DNA of 64,000 nt from Candidatus Melainabacteria bacterium (GTDB lineage: Bacteria; Cyanobacteriota; Vampirovibrionia; Obscuribacterales; Obscuribacteraceae). The notes under the pieces are model-generated. The model made no database searches. It saw only the letters and a list, made by a program, of their open reading frames with translations, and was not told where the DNA came from. A program made the translations under genes and the position numbers. Positions 16,953 through 25,245 of the stretch are shown piece by piece. Positions within the stretch are counted from its first letter, which is position 1, and each line of letters begins with the position of its first letter. The stretch lies in assembly GCA_016212515.1 (NCBI GenBank), contig JACRFZ010000011.1:1-64000 (forward strand), read 5' to 3'.

Positions 16953-17513
16953 TTAGAGAGGATAATCCAGACGCTGAATTAGAGCCTGATTTCCACGGTC
17001 TTTAGGAGTGAGCTTAATATCAATGACATAACCGCAAAGAGCGGCTATGACAGCCAGATTTCGCCAGTAAAGGCGAGCGCGGCCACGCCCCAGCCAATCG
17101 ATCATAGACCGACATTTGCTTGATATCACAGCCTCCGCACCGGGGCTCGAGCTTGCCTGCACCGCCAGTAAAAACTCCTGCAACTGTGCTCTGGAAAAGC
17201 CTCTAACAGCCTTAAAACTTCGCACGGTCGCCTGTGAACGCCGGCACAAAACCAAAACCTCCAGCTCCATATTCAACCGCTCAGCCAGCCTGGTGAGTTC
17301 TCTCAAACTCGGCAAACGGCGCCCATAAAAGATACGGTCAAAGCACTTCCGGCCCAGCAATTGCGGTCCATCCAGGTTAATGTGCAAAAGCCCCACCTTG
17401 CCATAGGTGGTCTCTATCAAAAGGCCTACGAGCCTCTCCTCAACGGACTGCAGACGCTCTTCAGCCTGCCTGATTAGACCTGTCAATTTAGAATTCTCAG
17501 GATTGTATGACAT
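16953..17513 (-). CDS. Unknown protein with two degenerate HTH-like segments
   Basis: 186 residues. Two segments look alike: KCFDRIFYGRRLPSLRELTR (about 55-75) leading to LERLNMELEVLVL, and KCRSMIDWLGRGRARLYWRN leading to LAVIAALCGYVIDIKL. Each resembles the second half of an XRE/Cro-type helix-turn-helix (xRxxxGRRxPSxxxLxxLAxALxxxLxVxV), although the recognition helix is incomplete. Regulator or nucleic-acid-binding protein is therefore possible. A coiled stretch opens the protein. GGGGA lies seven bases before ATG, and a terminator ends three bases before that. Confidence 0.5.
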   Translation of the reverse strand: MSYNPENSKLTGLIRQAEERLQSVEERLVGLLIETTYGKVGLLHINLDGPQLLGRKCFDRIFYGRRLPSLRELTRLAERLNMELEVLVLCRRSQATVRSFKAVRGFSRAQLQEFLLAVQASSSPGAEAVISSKCRSMIDWLGRGRARLYWRNLAVIAALCGYVIDIKLTPKDRGNQALIQRLDYPL

Positions 17514-17527
17514 AAAAACTTCCCCAC

Positions 17528-17559
17528 AAAAAAATAGGGAGCAGGCAAAGCCCGCTCCC
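17528..17559 (-). terminator. Terminator immediately upstream of a ribosome binding site
   Basis: On the - strand: stem GGGAGC-G-GGC / GCC-T-GCTCCC (one mismatch) with an AAA-type loop, then TATTTTTTT. The U-tract ends only three bases before the GGGGA of the next gene. It can be either the end of an upstream - strand transcript or an attenuator in the leader. Confidence 0.75.
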
Positions 17560-17595
17560 CATCGGTATTAAGTCTGTATTGCTAAATCACGCAGC

Positions 17596-17961
17596 TCAAG
17601 GGGCGGCCCAATGCCGACGAACTATTTCGTCCAACAAATCCGCGCCAGCCACTATTTCGACTTTCTTCTCAACCTCGAGCAGCAAAGATTGCCTTGTACA
17701 GACAATTGCCAACCTAGCTGCGCCAGGCAGCGAAATCCAGAAAATCCAAAAAACTTCCGGGGGAGATTTCCCAAAAACCCCAAGATTAACTACCTGAATC
17801 AGCTTGCAAAACCCGAGTGGTGGCAGGCCGATTGTGGGATTCAGTCCGGGACGATCTAGCCGAGGCCAACCTAAAGAATTTCGCAAGACTGAGGCCGTAG
17901 CAGCATTTTCACGATGAGTACAAGCGCACAAAGCGGCTCTATACACGACCGGCACAGCCAT
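17596..17961 (-). CDS. Doubtful ORF, possible remnant gene, 121 residues
   Basis: Low confidence. The first half is Pro/Leu-rich and unlike a folded protein, but the C-terminal 45 residues (RLAIVCTRQSLLLEVEKKVE, then IVAGADLLDEIVRRH) look like a real amphipathic segment, and the stop codon is followed 36 bases later by a good - strand terminator. A decayed or frameshifted gene whose terminator survives would explain both facts. No ribosome binding site was seen. Confidence 0.25.
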   Translation of the reverse strand: MAVPVVYRAALCACTHRENAATASVLRNSLGWPRLDRPGLNPTIGLPPLGFCKLIQVVNLGVFGKSPPEVFWIFWISLPGAARLAIVCTRQSLLLEVEKKVEIVAGADLLDEIVRRHWAAP

Positions 17962-18212
17962 TTAGGCACTTCTATAACAAATACCAAGCCTTAGTTCTAT
18001 GTAATAAGCACTCTTGAGAGCTCTTGATAGGCCCCATTTAGAAATAGTCAGCTTAAGAAGTCCCATTTTCTTTCAACTTGAACAAAGAGGCCGTCTTCTA
18101 CCAATAACAACAAAACCTGTCATCAAAGTCATCCTGCACCCGGGGCATGTTTTGTGCCTCGTTTCTTTCACAGCAACAACCTCGTTCAATCATCAACCTA
18201 CAAGGTGCAAAA
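17962..18212. other. Intergenic region upstream of DUF502 gene
   Basis: No supported gene from 17962 to the ATG at 18213. Together with the doubtful ORF the gap is about 650 bases. No clear promoter was recognised. Confidence 0.35.
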
Positions 18213-18917
18213 ATGAATTTCTCTCAAGTTAAAAGCCATATTCTGCGGGGCGCCGGACTGTTCTTTCCGTTTGCAGCCATTCTCTGGGGCTTCAACCTGG
18301 CTCTCAAGATAGCCGACGGCTGGTTCGGAAGCCTGATCACTTTCATCTGGCAAGAATTCTGGCCCAACACCGTCTCTCCGGCCCACAGCCCTATCTTCAG
18401 CCTGGTCTTCCTGCTGGTCATGCTTTACACCATAAGCGTGGTGGTCTCCTGGAAGTTGGGAAGCTACATCTTCAACTGGGTGGAAGGCCGCATCTACAGC
18501 ATCAAAGGCATTGGAGCCATTTACAGCTCCCTGCGCAAAGGCATCGACATGGTGAGCAAGTCCGGCGCCCAGGAAAGCTTCAAACGTGTGGTTTGGGTAC
18601 CCTTCACCAGAGGAGGCGGCGTCACCATCGCCTTCGTCACCAAAGAAATAATCAACCGTAGCAACGGAAAACGCTATGTAGTGGTGATGATCCCCACTCC
18701 GCCCAACCCAATCAGCGGATTGATGGTGGCCTACCCCGAAGACAGAATTGCCGACTGCGACATGTCCATAGACGAAGCCTTGCAGATGTGCATGTCACTG
18801 GGCATTGCCGCACCCGAATCTGTCAACCTGACACCGGCTGCTGAAGCAATGGCAGCCTTTGTTTCGCAAGCGGCAGCAGAACACGAAGCCGTGGTTCTGA
18901 CAGCGAGACAAGACTGA
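18213..18917 (+). CDS. DUF502-family membrane protein
   Basis: 234 residues. Two membrane segments (about 13-33 and 60-85) are followed by the conserved DUF502 (COG2928) features: IYSSLRKGIDMVSKS, FKRVVWVPFTRGG, and VVVMIPTPPNPISGLMVAYP. The family is widespread in bacteria and plant chloroplast-related lineages and has no settled biochemical role; an anchor of membrane complexes has been proposed. ATG at 18213 is chosen because AAGGTG precedes it and the protein then begins at the usual point. The next small membrane gene follows by 25 bases. Confidence 0.85.
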   Translation: MNFSQVKSHILRGAGLFFPFAAILWGFNLALKIADGWFGSLITFIWQEFWPNTVSPAHSPIFSLVFLLVMLYTISVVVSWKLGSYIFNWVEGRIYSIKGIGAIYSSLRKGIDMVSKSGAQESFKRVVWVPFTRGGGVTIAFVTKEIINRSNGKRYVVVMIPTPPNPISGLMVAYPEDRIADCDMSIDEALQMCMSLGIAAPESVNLTPAAEAMAAFVSQAAAEHEAVVLTARQD

Positions 18918-18942
18918 ATTTCAACCACTACCGAGAGCCGAT

Positions 18943-19161
18943 ATGCACATAGATCCAGCACAAATCATCCTCCTGATTATCGTCTTCTACGTTGTCCTGC
19001 AGGTGATCCGCAGAACCACGCGAATGGTGGCAAACTTTGTCATCTTCGTACTGGTCCTGGCAGTGCTCATGCCCTATGAAACTCGCGGTCTCCTGAGCGG
19101 ACTGACGCGCTTATTCATGGAGATAGTGCACCGCCTGGCCTACGTGCTTGGCTGGAGTTGA
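18943..19161 (+). CDS. Small membrane protein, 72 residues
   Basis: Two hydrophobic helices (about 7-22 and 30-46) separated by a basic loop (IRRTTRMV), then an amphipathic C-terminal helix (GLTRLFMEIVHRLAYVLG). The orientation predicted from charge places the loop in the cytoplasm. Family unknown. Close spacing to the DUF502 gene suggests cotranscription. An upstream GAGAG gives a modest ribosome binding site. Confidence 0.6.
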   Translation: MHIDPAQIILLIIVFYVVLQVIRRTTRMVANFVIFVLVLAVLMPYETRGLLSGLTRLFMEIVHRLAYVLGWS

Positions 19162-19278
19162 AGACAATCGCCAGTAAGTCAACTGAAAGCCTGGCCCTGC
19201 CGGTTGCCTGCCGAACTTCCGCGGCAAGCACGACATTCAGGCTTACGAAACCAAACCAAACAACCAGACTGGAAATAC

Positions 19279-19614
19279 ATGACAGACAAGAGCACTAAAC
19301 AGATCCAAGAAGCCATCGACGGCAAATTCGACACGCTCAAAACCCTGCTCGGCAAGGTGGAAGCCTCGAACGATGTTATCGCCGCTTACGATGCCGGCTA
19401 CTATGCAGGCATTTTTCGGGACGTACTACCTATCGACGAAATCGCAAGAAACTTCAATCGCATTGCCAGGAACCTGGACGAAGGCAATGCCTTGAGCCGA
19501 GAGAGAGCGCGAGAGGTGAGTCGCCGGTATCTACAAGTGGTAGATTGCCGGGGTCCGGTTGCGGAAATCGTGCTGGAGCTTCTGGACTTAACTGCGGAAG
19601 ACTCAACGGACTAA
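19279..19614 (+). CDS. Small helical protein, 111 residues
   Basis: Almost entirely helical and charged, no membrane segment. Sequence includes TKQIQEAIDGKFDTLKTLL and RNFNRIARNLDEG, with heptad-like spacing that would allow coiled-coil pairing. Family unknown. ATG at 19279 follows CTGGA; an in-frame start at 19204 lacks support. Hairpins follow. Confidence 0.55.
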   Translation: MTDKSTKQIQEAIDGKFDTLKTLLGKVEASNDVIAAYDAGYYAGIFRDVLPIDEIARNFNRIARNLDEGNALSRERAREVSRRYLQVVDCRGPVAEIVLELLDLTAEDSTD

Positions 19615-19631
19615 ACGTCCTACAACCAACC

Positions 19632-19663
19632 GGCGCCCGGGACCTTCTTTGGTCCTGGGTGCC
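19632..19663 (+). terminator. Hairpin, terminator-like
   Basis: Thirteen-base stem with one mismatch, GGCGCCCGGGACC / GGTCCTGGGTGCC, six-base loop. No T run follows. Confidence 0.5.
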
Positions 19664-19711
19664 GCTCCCGGTCATCTCCGGCAAGAGCTCTGACCTTTCA
19701 ACCAACCAACT

Positions 19712-19748
19712 CTGTGCGGTGCAGTCTTACTGCCCGCACAGTTCCTTT
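19712..19748 (+). terminator. Second hairpin in the same gap, with T-rich tail
   Basis: CTGTGCGG-T-GCAG / CTGC-CCGCACAG stem with a short loop, followed by TTCCTTT. It lies 26 bases before the ATG of the Ser/Gly/Cys-rich gene, so it is also in that gene's leader if transcription reads through. Confidence 0.6.
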
Positions 19749-19773
19749 CGTCCAACACAACTGGAGTAATCCC

Positions 19774-20169
19774 ATGACGGCATTTATCATAACTTTCACT
19801 ATTGGCGCAGTCGTTTTCCTGATCATGTTTCTGGCCTTTCGTCGCTCCTCAAACCGCAAGGGCACAGGTAGTACTTCTTCAAGGTCAAGCTCAAGCGGTT
19901 ATTCAGGTAGCCGCCTGCAAAATGTAAAGGACAACAACCGCCGCGATTCCGGCAGTTCTGACGACGCGTCGATAGGTTTGTGGCCGTTCCTCGGCTCAAG
20001 CGGCGACGGCAACACCCACAAGAACTCGGTCACCGACCACGGTACTAGCACTACCGACACCAGCCACAGTAGCGGTCATAGCAGTTGCAGCGGCGGCAGC
20101 TCTTGCAGCGGCGGCAGTTCTTGCGGCGGCGGCAGCTCTTGCGGCGGCGGAGGCGGTTGCGGCAGCTAA
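19774..20169 (+). CDS. Single-pass membrane protein with Ser/Gly/Cys-rich tail
   Basis: 131 residues. One N-terminal membrane helix (about 2-21) is followed by a basic stretch and a low-complexity Ser/Gly/Asp linker, including GLWPFLG at about 72. The C-terminus consists of short repeats of the type GGSSC (four or five copies) ending GGGGGCGS, giving six regularly spaced Cys in about 30 residues. Such tails may bind metal, form disulphide cross-links or be modified; none is shown. ATG is preceded by CTGGAGT. Unknown family. Confidence 0.65.
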   Translation: MTAFIITFTIGAVVFLIMFLAFRRSSNRKGTGSTSSRSSSSGYSGSRLQNVKDNNRRDSGSSDDASIGLWPFLGSSGDGNTHKNSVTDHGTSTTDTSHSSGHSSCSGGSSCSGGSSCGGGSSCGGGGGCGS

Positions 20170-20265
20170 GAAACATTTGCCTGGACGGCAATAAAGAACG
20201 ACCGGGACCATGAGTTATCCTTATGAGCCCGGTCACTCTATCCAACAACAAACACGGACAAGACT

Positions 20266-21726
20266 ATGATTCCTAAATTACTAATGGCATTAGCTCTGGC
20301 CGGCCTTATCTTTTTCCTGGTCGGCCGCAAGCAAAAAGTGCAAGCAGCGCAGGAAAACCGACCACGCCTAACGAACGGCGGCAAAGAGAAAGCCACCCCG
20401 AAAACTCTTGCAGTGGTGAGAACCAGCCCGCAAGCCAGAATGCAGGAAAGCATACTGAGCTTCCAGGCCTCCCAGCCGCAAGGAAGCAGGCAGGCAGAAG
20501 TACCAACCATCACAGTGCTGACCGAAACCAGACAGAGCATTGTCGGCTTCGGGGGCGCCTTTACCGATGCCGCATGCTTTATGTTCAATGAAATGCCGAG
20601 AGAAAAAAGAGAGGCGCTCTTTCAAGATCTATTCGGCCACTGTGGCTTGAATCTCAATTTCTGCCGCACTTGTATTGGGGCCAGCGACTACGCCACCCAT
20701 GTTTACAGCTACGATGAAGGAGAGCCGGATCCCGAGCTTAAGCGCTTTTCCATCGAGCACGATCGAAAATACATCCTACCCATAATTCGAGAAGCCCTGG
20801 CGGTGAACCCGGACATCTTCCTCTATGGTTCAGCCTGGAGCCCGCCTGGTTGGATGAAATCCAACGGCTCTATGCTGGGCGGTGCCATGCGCAGACATAG
20901 CCTGGAGCCTTATTCCCGCTACCTGCTCAAGTTCGTGCAAGCCTATGGTGAGGAAGGTGTAAAAATCAAAGCCGTAACCGTGCAAAACGAAGTGGACACC
21001 GACCAGGACGGCAACATGCCGGCTTGCATCTGGGCTCAGGAACTGGAAGTAGACTTTGTGAGAGGCTTCCTTGGTCCACTCTTCCAGAAAGAAGGCATTG
21101 ACACCAAGATCTGGATCATCGACCACAACTACAATCTCTGGGGACGCGCCCTGGGTTCCCTGGATACACCGGGCATGCTCAAATACACGGACGGCATAGC
21201 CTGGCATGGCTATGTGGGCGACGCTTCCAAAGTAAGCACAGTACACGACAGCTATCCTGACGTGAGCATGTTCTGGACGGAAGGCGGGCCGGACTACACC
21301 AGTGCCGACTACGGAACAGACTGGTGCAAATGGTCGCGCACCTTCTCCAACATCCTCTCCAACTGGTGCCGCGGTATCACCGTCTGGAATCTCGCCCTAA
21401 ACGAAGTAGGCAAGCCCAATATCGGACCTTTTCCTTGCGGCGGGCTGGTAACTATCAACTCTCAAACCAAAGAAGTAAGCCTGAGCGGACAGTACTTCGC
21501 TCTCGCTCATTACTCCAAGTATGTGAAGCCGGGAGCGAGGGTACTGAGCACCAGTCAATCAAGCCAGGAAAGCTCACTCTCTCGCGTCGCCTTCCTTAAT
21601 CCCGATGGCGGCAAAGTGCTGGTAGTCACCAATAGTGGTGCAGCCACGGCAGTCGACCTGGTGGAAGGCGGCAAGCAAGTTCGCCTTGATTTACCGGCAG
21701 ACTCCGTCACAACACTGCGCTGGTAG
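20266..21726 (+). CDS. Glycoside hydrolase family 30 (glucosylceramidase-type)
   Basis: 486 residues. A short N-terminal hydrophobic segment (3-20) acts as signal or anchor, followed by a variable linker. The GH30 domain begins near residue 80: SIVGFGGAFTDAAC, then GASDYATHVYSYDE, SAWSPPGWMKSNG, TVQNEVD with acid/base Glu242, and MFWTEGG with nucleophile Glu339; the C-terminal beta domain closes with FLNPDGGKVLVVTNSG. These are hallmarks of retaining beta-glucosidases acting on glucosylceramide-like or beta-glucan substrates. Predicted extracytoplasmic. The GH1 gene at 29.4 kb could finish the degradation inside the cell. Substrate is not decidable from sequence. Confidence 0.9.
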   Translation: MIPKLLMALALAGLIFFLVGRKQKVQAAQENRPRLTNGGKEKATPKTLAVVRTSPQARMQESILSFQASQPQGSRQAEVPTITVLTETRQSIVGFGGAFTDAACFMFNEMPREKREALFQDLFGHCGLNLNFCRTCIGASDYATHVYSYDEGEPDPELKRFSIEHDRKYILPIIREALAVNPDIFLYGSAWSPPGWMKSNGSMLGGAMRRHSLEPYSRYLLKFVQAYGEEGVKIKAVTVQNEVDTDQDGNMPACIWAQELEVDFVRGFLGPLFQKEGIDTKIWIIDHNYNLWGRALGSLDTPGMLKYTDGIAWHGYVGDASKVSTVHDSYPDVSMFWTEGGPDYTSADYGTDWCKWSRTFSNILSNWCRGITVWNLALNEVGKPNIGPFPCGGLVTINSQTKEVSLSGQYFALAHYSKYVKPGARVLSTSQSSQESSLSRVAFLNPDGGKVLVVTNSGAATAVDLVEGGKQVRLDLPADSVTTLRW

Positions 21727-22229
21727 CAAACACTTGTAGGCAAGTCCCAGGGAAGGGACAGCCGAACAAGCGTCTCAATTCGATCAAGCGAAAGCGGCCT
21801 GTTTTGAGTGCTTTCGCCGCCATAACTCCGCCACAGCGAGCCGCCTTCCATGCGCCATTTTGCGATTTCATCTAGGCCGAAAAGCTGGTGGCTGCAAGGC
21901 TCAAAGTGGTATCACAGACGATTCCAGATAGAGTTTAAAAAAAGTTCCTATTGACATCACCCCATAGAGAGCCGAATAATGAGGTGGTTCTAAGCAAAGC
22001 CTGTGTGCGTTTCCCCTCAATCCCTTAAGACGCACCCGGCCAAAACAAAACGGCAGCCAGCCAGCTACCGTTGGATTCAACTGTCCCTTTCAAGCACCTG
22101 AACAACCACAAACCAAGGTGCTCACGCCAAAAGCTCATGCCTGCGACAAAGCCGGTCGGCCAGTCGCGAGCAGGTGCTTGCTCTTACGAAAATGCCCCGC
22201 AGCTTTCAATAGCCAGGAGGAGTGAATAT
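21727..22229. other. Gap holding promoter and long leader of the HAD gene
   Basis: About 500 bases. Near the start a hairpin CGAAAGC / GCTTTCG (21789-21816) may end the GH30 transcript. A promoter is annotated separately at 21951-21980; it would leave a leader of about 240 bases that contains an inverted repeat GTGCGT / ACGCAC near 22006-22036. Confidence 0.4.
21951..21980 (+). promoter_or_regulatory. Candidate sigma-70-type promoter for the HAD gene
   Basis: TTGACA at 21951-21956 and AATAAT at 21975-21980, spacer 18 bases. An A-rich stretch (TTTAAAAAAAG) lies just upstream. Start of transcription would be near 21987, well before the ATG at 22230. Confidence 0.55.
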
Positions 22230-23315
22230 ATGAACATACAGGCGAATCTTTTGTCCGGTACTTCGTCATTTGCCGCAGGAGAGACTTGCTCGCAAGCTTA
22301 TTGCGTACCGACCGTCGGTCAAATGCCGCCGGTGATTTCCGCAACTGCAAGCAGAGCCAATGCCGGCGACAGCCTTTTGCTTCTCGACATGGACAATACT
22401 CTTGTTGACACAAGAGCCTGGTTTGCCGACTTCATCCTCAGTGCCACAAACGGCATTGCCGAAGCACTCAAGGAAGATCACCGCATCATCAACCAACTCT
22501 TCGCGGAAGTGGCCGGCGCTACTACCTTGCACGAATACGGCTATATTATCGAAGCAATTGCCTCCAGGTTAAAGAAGCATCGCTCCGTCACCCATAGAAA
22601 AATCGAACGGGCCTCTGAAAGGTTCTGGCATGAGTTCAGCCAGGAGCACAAGAAAATTAGAACCTACGATCATGTGCATAGCACTCTCAAAGAAATTCGC
22701 ACCAAATTCCAGGGTCTGAAAATCGTGGTTCTCACAGACTCACCGGAATGGGTAACCCTGGAGAGACTGCATTTGACCGGACTCTTGCCCTTAGTGGACG
22801 GCATTGTCGCCATTCGCACCGAGGTTCCCAAACTACGCAATCGCGGCTATCAGCGGGGACTGAGACTGAGACAGGAAGAGATGCGCCGACTGCAGGAAAA
22901 GATTGACCGCAGACACCTGCAACTGCATATGGCCATTCCAGCCAGCTACGCCAAACCAAGTTCAGCCGGCATCGAACTGGCCGCCAAAAGACTGGCCGTC
23001 GGTTCTCAGATCATCATCGTTGGTGACAAAGACCACAAGGAGGGTCTGGCGGCAAGAGCCTGGCACCTGAGTCAAAACGCCCAGGAAAGACCGTCGGCCA
23101 ATATCAGAATCAATTACGTCCGCGCTCAATACGGCAATTACGATCTCGATCATCCACGTTACCTTGACCTGGCCAGCCATATTCCCTCACTGAAGGTGGG
23201 CTTCGCCGAACCGGTTGCAGGAGTCGAACCCGTGAAGAGTCTGGACAGCTTCGCCCACATGATTCAAACCCTGGAGGAGATCTTCTCCGAGCAAAGCGAG
23301 CAACAAGCCGCCTGA
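22230..23315 (+). CDS. HAD-superfamily phosphatase
   Basis: 361 residues. All four HAD motifs are visible: DMDNTLVD (nucleophile Asp53, acid/base Asp55), VVLTDSP (motif II Thr), AKPSSAG (motif III Lys) and VGDKDHKE (motif IV acidic pair). The region between motifs I and II is a helical cap of about 110 residues. An unusual insertion of basic, helical character (RGLRLRQEEMRRLQEKIDRR) sits before motif III, and a 40-residue N-terminal extension precedes motif I. Start chosen because AGGAGGA lies eight bases upstream of ATG. Phosphoester hydrolysis is expected; substrate unknown. Confidence 0.85.
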   Translation: MNIQANLLSGTSSFAAGETCSQAYCVPTVGQMPPVISATASRANAGDSLLLLDMDNTLVDTRAWFADFILSATNGIAEALKEDHRIINQLFAEVAGATTLHEYGYIIEAIASRLKKHRSVTHRKIERASERFWHEFSQEHKKIRTYDHVHSTLKEIRTKFQGLKIVVLTDSPEWVTLERLHLTGLLPLVDGIVAIRTEVPKLRNRGYQRGLRLRQEEMRRLQEKIDRRHLQLHMAIPASYAKPSSAGIELAAKRLAVGSQIIIVGDKDHKEGLAARAWHLSQNAQERPSANIRINYVRAQYGNYDLDHPRYLDLASHIPSLKVGFAEPVAGVEPVKSLDSFAHMIQTLEEIFSEQSEQQAA

Positions 23316-23336
23316 TTCAAAACTAAGTACAAGACA

Positions 23337-23380
23337 AATTAGCTCGGTGAGACACAGTGCTCATCGAGCTAATTCGTTTT
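23337..23380 (+). terminator. Rho-independent terminator
   Basis: Ten-base perfect stem AATTAGCTCG / CGAGCTAATT extended inward by a partial GTGAG / CTCAT pairing, then CGTTTT. Ends the HAD transcript. Confidence 0.8.
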
Positions 23381-23517
23381 AGGACGAATTACTTGCTCCG
23401 GCTAAACCCAACCCAATCAACGCCGGCGAGACTGAGCGCTTATCATCTGCACTCACATAAACCGGAGCAAGCAACACCGGTCTCGCCCCACCCACCAACC
23501 ATCAAACGGAGAAACCT

Positions 23518-24537
23518 ATGTTTAAAGTCTCCATTTACGGCGCCGGCTTCGTCGGTGCCGCCGCTGCACAGAATCTAGCCTTGAGCCAGATTGCCAACGT
23601 AGTTCTAATCGACATCGACGGCGGCGTAGCAGCCGGGAAGTCCCTCGACCTGTTGCAGACCGGACCTGTATTGAACCACAGCGCCAGCCTGATCGGCGGT
23701 GCTGACTACGAAGCCACAAGAGATTCTCACATCGTCGTCATCACTGCCGGTATTGCCCGCAAGCCAGGCATGACGCGCGAAGATCTACTCAGGATCAATT
23801 CCACCATCGTCTCCAGCGTTGCCAGAGAAGCCTACAAGCTCTCACCCAACGCCATTTTCATAGTCGTGACCAACCCGCTCGACGTCATGACCAGTCTTGT
23901 TCAGATGGAAACCGGGCTTCCCTCTAACCAAGTCATCGGCATGGCCGGTGTGCTGGACAGCGCCCGCCTGGAATCCTTCATCGCAGAGTATCTGCAAGTC
24001 AGCCCCCTGGACGTAAGAGCCATGGTGCTGGGAGGACACGGGGACCTGATGGTGCCCTTACCCAGACATGCCTCAGTCAAAGGCGTGCCTGTATCCGAGC
24101 TGATTCCGGCAGAAGAACTGAACAAAATGATGCAACGCACCGTCAACGGCGGCGCTGAAATTGTCGCTCTGCTGAAAACCGGCAGCGCCTACTTTGCGCC
24201 AGGAGCCTCAGTGGCAGCCATGGTCAAGAGCATCCTTCTGGATGAACGAAGACTGCTACCCTGCTCGGTCAAGCCCCATGGTGAATACGGACTGAGCGAT
24301 GTCTATGTCGGTCTGCCCTGCATCATCGGCAAGAATGGACTGGAAAAAATCGTGCAGCTTCAACTTACGGCAGAAGAGCAAGAGGCCCTGAGAGTCTCAG
24401 CCGAGTCCATCAAGACCAATACGACCCAGGCTTTGTCTCTGCTCAAGCCACCGGTCCCCACTACAGCAGCGCCGACGGAGGAAGAACCTTCCAAGGCTGC
24501 GGAGCCCGTAAAAGCAGACTCCGGCACTGCCAAGTAA
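23518..24537 (+). CDS. mdh: Malate dehydrogenase (LDH-like MDH type)
   Basis: 339 residues. NAD-binding GAGFVGAAAAQNLA at the N-terminus, with LIDID giving the Asp that binds the adenosine ribose. The active-site loop reads ARKPGMTREDLL, with Arg at the position where lactate dehydrogenases have Gln, so malate/oxaloacetate is favoured. The catalytic His lies in GGHGDLMVPLPR. The Pro/Ala/Glu-rich tail after residue 310 is an extension absent from typical MDH (about 310 residues). Oxidises malate to oxaloacetate with NAD+ in the citric acid cycle. A ribosome binding site AACGGAG precedes ATG. Confidence 0.92.
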   Translation: MFKVSIYGAGFVGAAAAQNLALSQIANVVLIDIDGGVAAGKSLDLLQTGPVLNHSASLIGGADYEATRDSHIVVITAGIARKPGMTREDLLRINSTIVSSVAREAYKLSPNAIFIVVTNPLDVMTSLVQMETGLPSNQVIGMAGVLDSARLESFIAEYLQVSPLDVRAMVLGGHGDLMVPLPRHASVKGVPVSELIPAEELNKMMQRTVNGGAEIVALLKTGSAYFAPGASVAAMVKSILLDERRLLPCSVKPHGEYGLSDVYVGLPCIIGKNGLEKIVQLQLTAEEQEALRVSAESIKTNTTQALSLLKPPVPTTAAPTEEEPSKAAEPVKADSGTAK

Positions 24538-24594
24538 AACTCCCCGGGCTGAATCGGCAGGGGCACAGTAACCATCCACGCAGGCAAACCCAAG

Positions 24595-25155
24595 ATGAAG
24601 AAGAAGAAAGATGACCCCAAAGCTTCCAAACCGGAAGCCCCCAGTCTGAGTGAACAGGTAAGGCAACATATCGAACTGGGACTTATGCAAAGCACCCAGG
24701 AACTGGCAAATCTTCTCGCAGATCCACTCGTGGACGGTGAGACGGTAATGTTAGCCGCTATGGCAGCCCGATTGCAGGACAGCGCCGACAATCTGAGCAG
24801 CGGTTTGAGAACAGGAGAGCCGCAAATTGTGGCCGCGAAACTGGAGAGTTTCTACAACACAATCAATTACGTGCTCGATCTCCTGCACAAGTTCACGAAC
24901 CCACCCATGAATTCTGACTTCTTTGCCCAGGCAGAGAGTCTCAGCACCGCAAATGCCGCCCCAATCACAGCCAAAGAGCGGGGACCACTTGATCTAAGCG
25001 AAGAAAGTCTGGATGAAAAATTCAGCCGCCTGGCCTACCAGTTGGAGAACTGGGCTCACACCATGCGTCTGATTGAACCAGTTCTGGCCAAACAAGCCAA
25101 ACAAAACTCAGCCGCTCAGGACGGCAGCAAGACCAGCCGCCGCCACCTGCACTAA
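24595..25155 (+). CDS. Hypothetical helical protein, 186 residues
   Basis: Begins with a Lys-rich stretch (MKKKKDD) and is helical and charged throughout, without signal or membrane segments. Helices include QVRQHIELGLMQSTQELANL and ESFYNTINYVLDLLHKF. Family unknown. It follows malate dehydrogenase by 57 bases with no terminator between them, so cotranscription is likely. Shine-Dalgarno sequence weak; start taken at the first ATG. Confidence 0.6.
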   Translation: MKKKKDDPKASKPEAPSLSEQVRQHIELGLMQSTQELANLLADPLVDGETVMLAAMAARLQDSADNLSSGLRTGEPQIVAAKLESFYNTINYVLDLLHKFTNPPMNSDFFAQAESLSTANAAPITAKERGPLDLSEESLDEKFSRLAYQLENWAHTMRLIEPVLAKQAKQNSAAQDGSKTSRRHLH

Positions 25156-25181
25156 ACATCAGCCTCAAGCTGAATTTTCTA

Positions 25182-25223
25182 CTCCGCCGCCTGCCTCACT
25201 GGAGCAAGCGGCGGAGCATTTTC
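25182..25223 (+). terminator. Rho-independent terminator
   Basis: Nine-base perfect stem CTCCGCCGC / GCGGCGGAG, 17-base loop, followed by CATTTTCTT. It ends 23 bases before the ATG of the fusion enzyme. Confidence 0.75.
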
Positions 25224-25245
25224 TTGACTAAAAAAGGAAACCATC

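Noticed and set aside
18147..18212. Upstream extension of the DUF502 frame
   Set aside because: The extra residues are not part of the family and the internal ATG has its own ribosome binding site.
23357..23578. 73-codon + strand ORF before malate dehydrogenase
   Set aside because: Begins over the terminator and overlaps the mdh start in another frame; no ribosome binding site.
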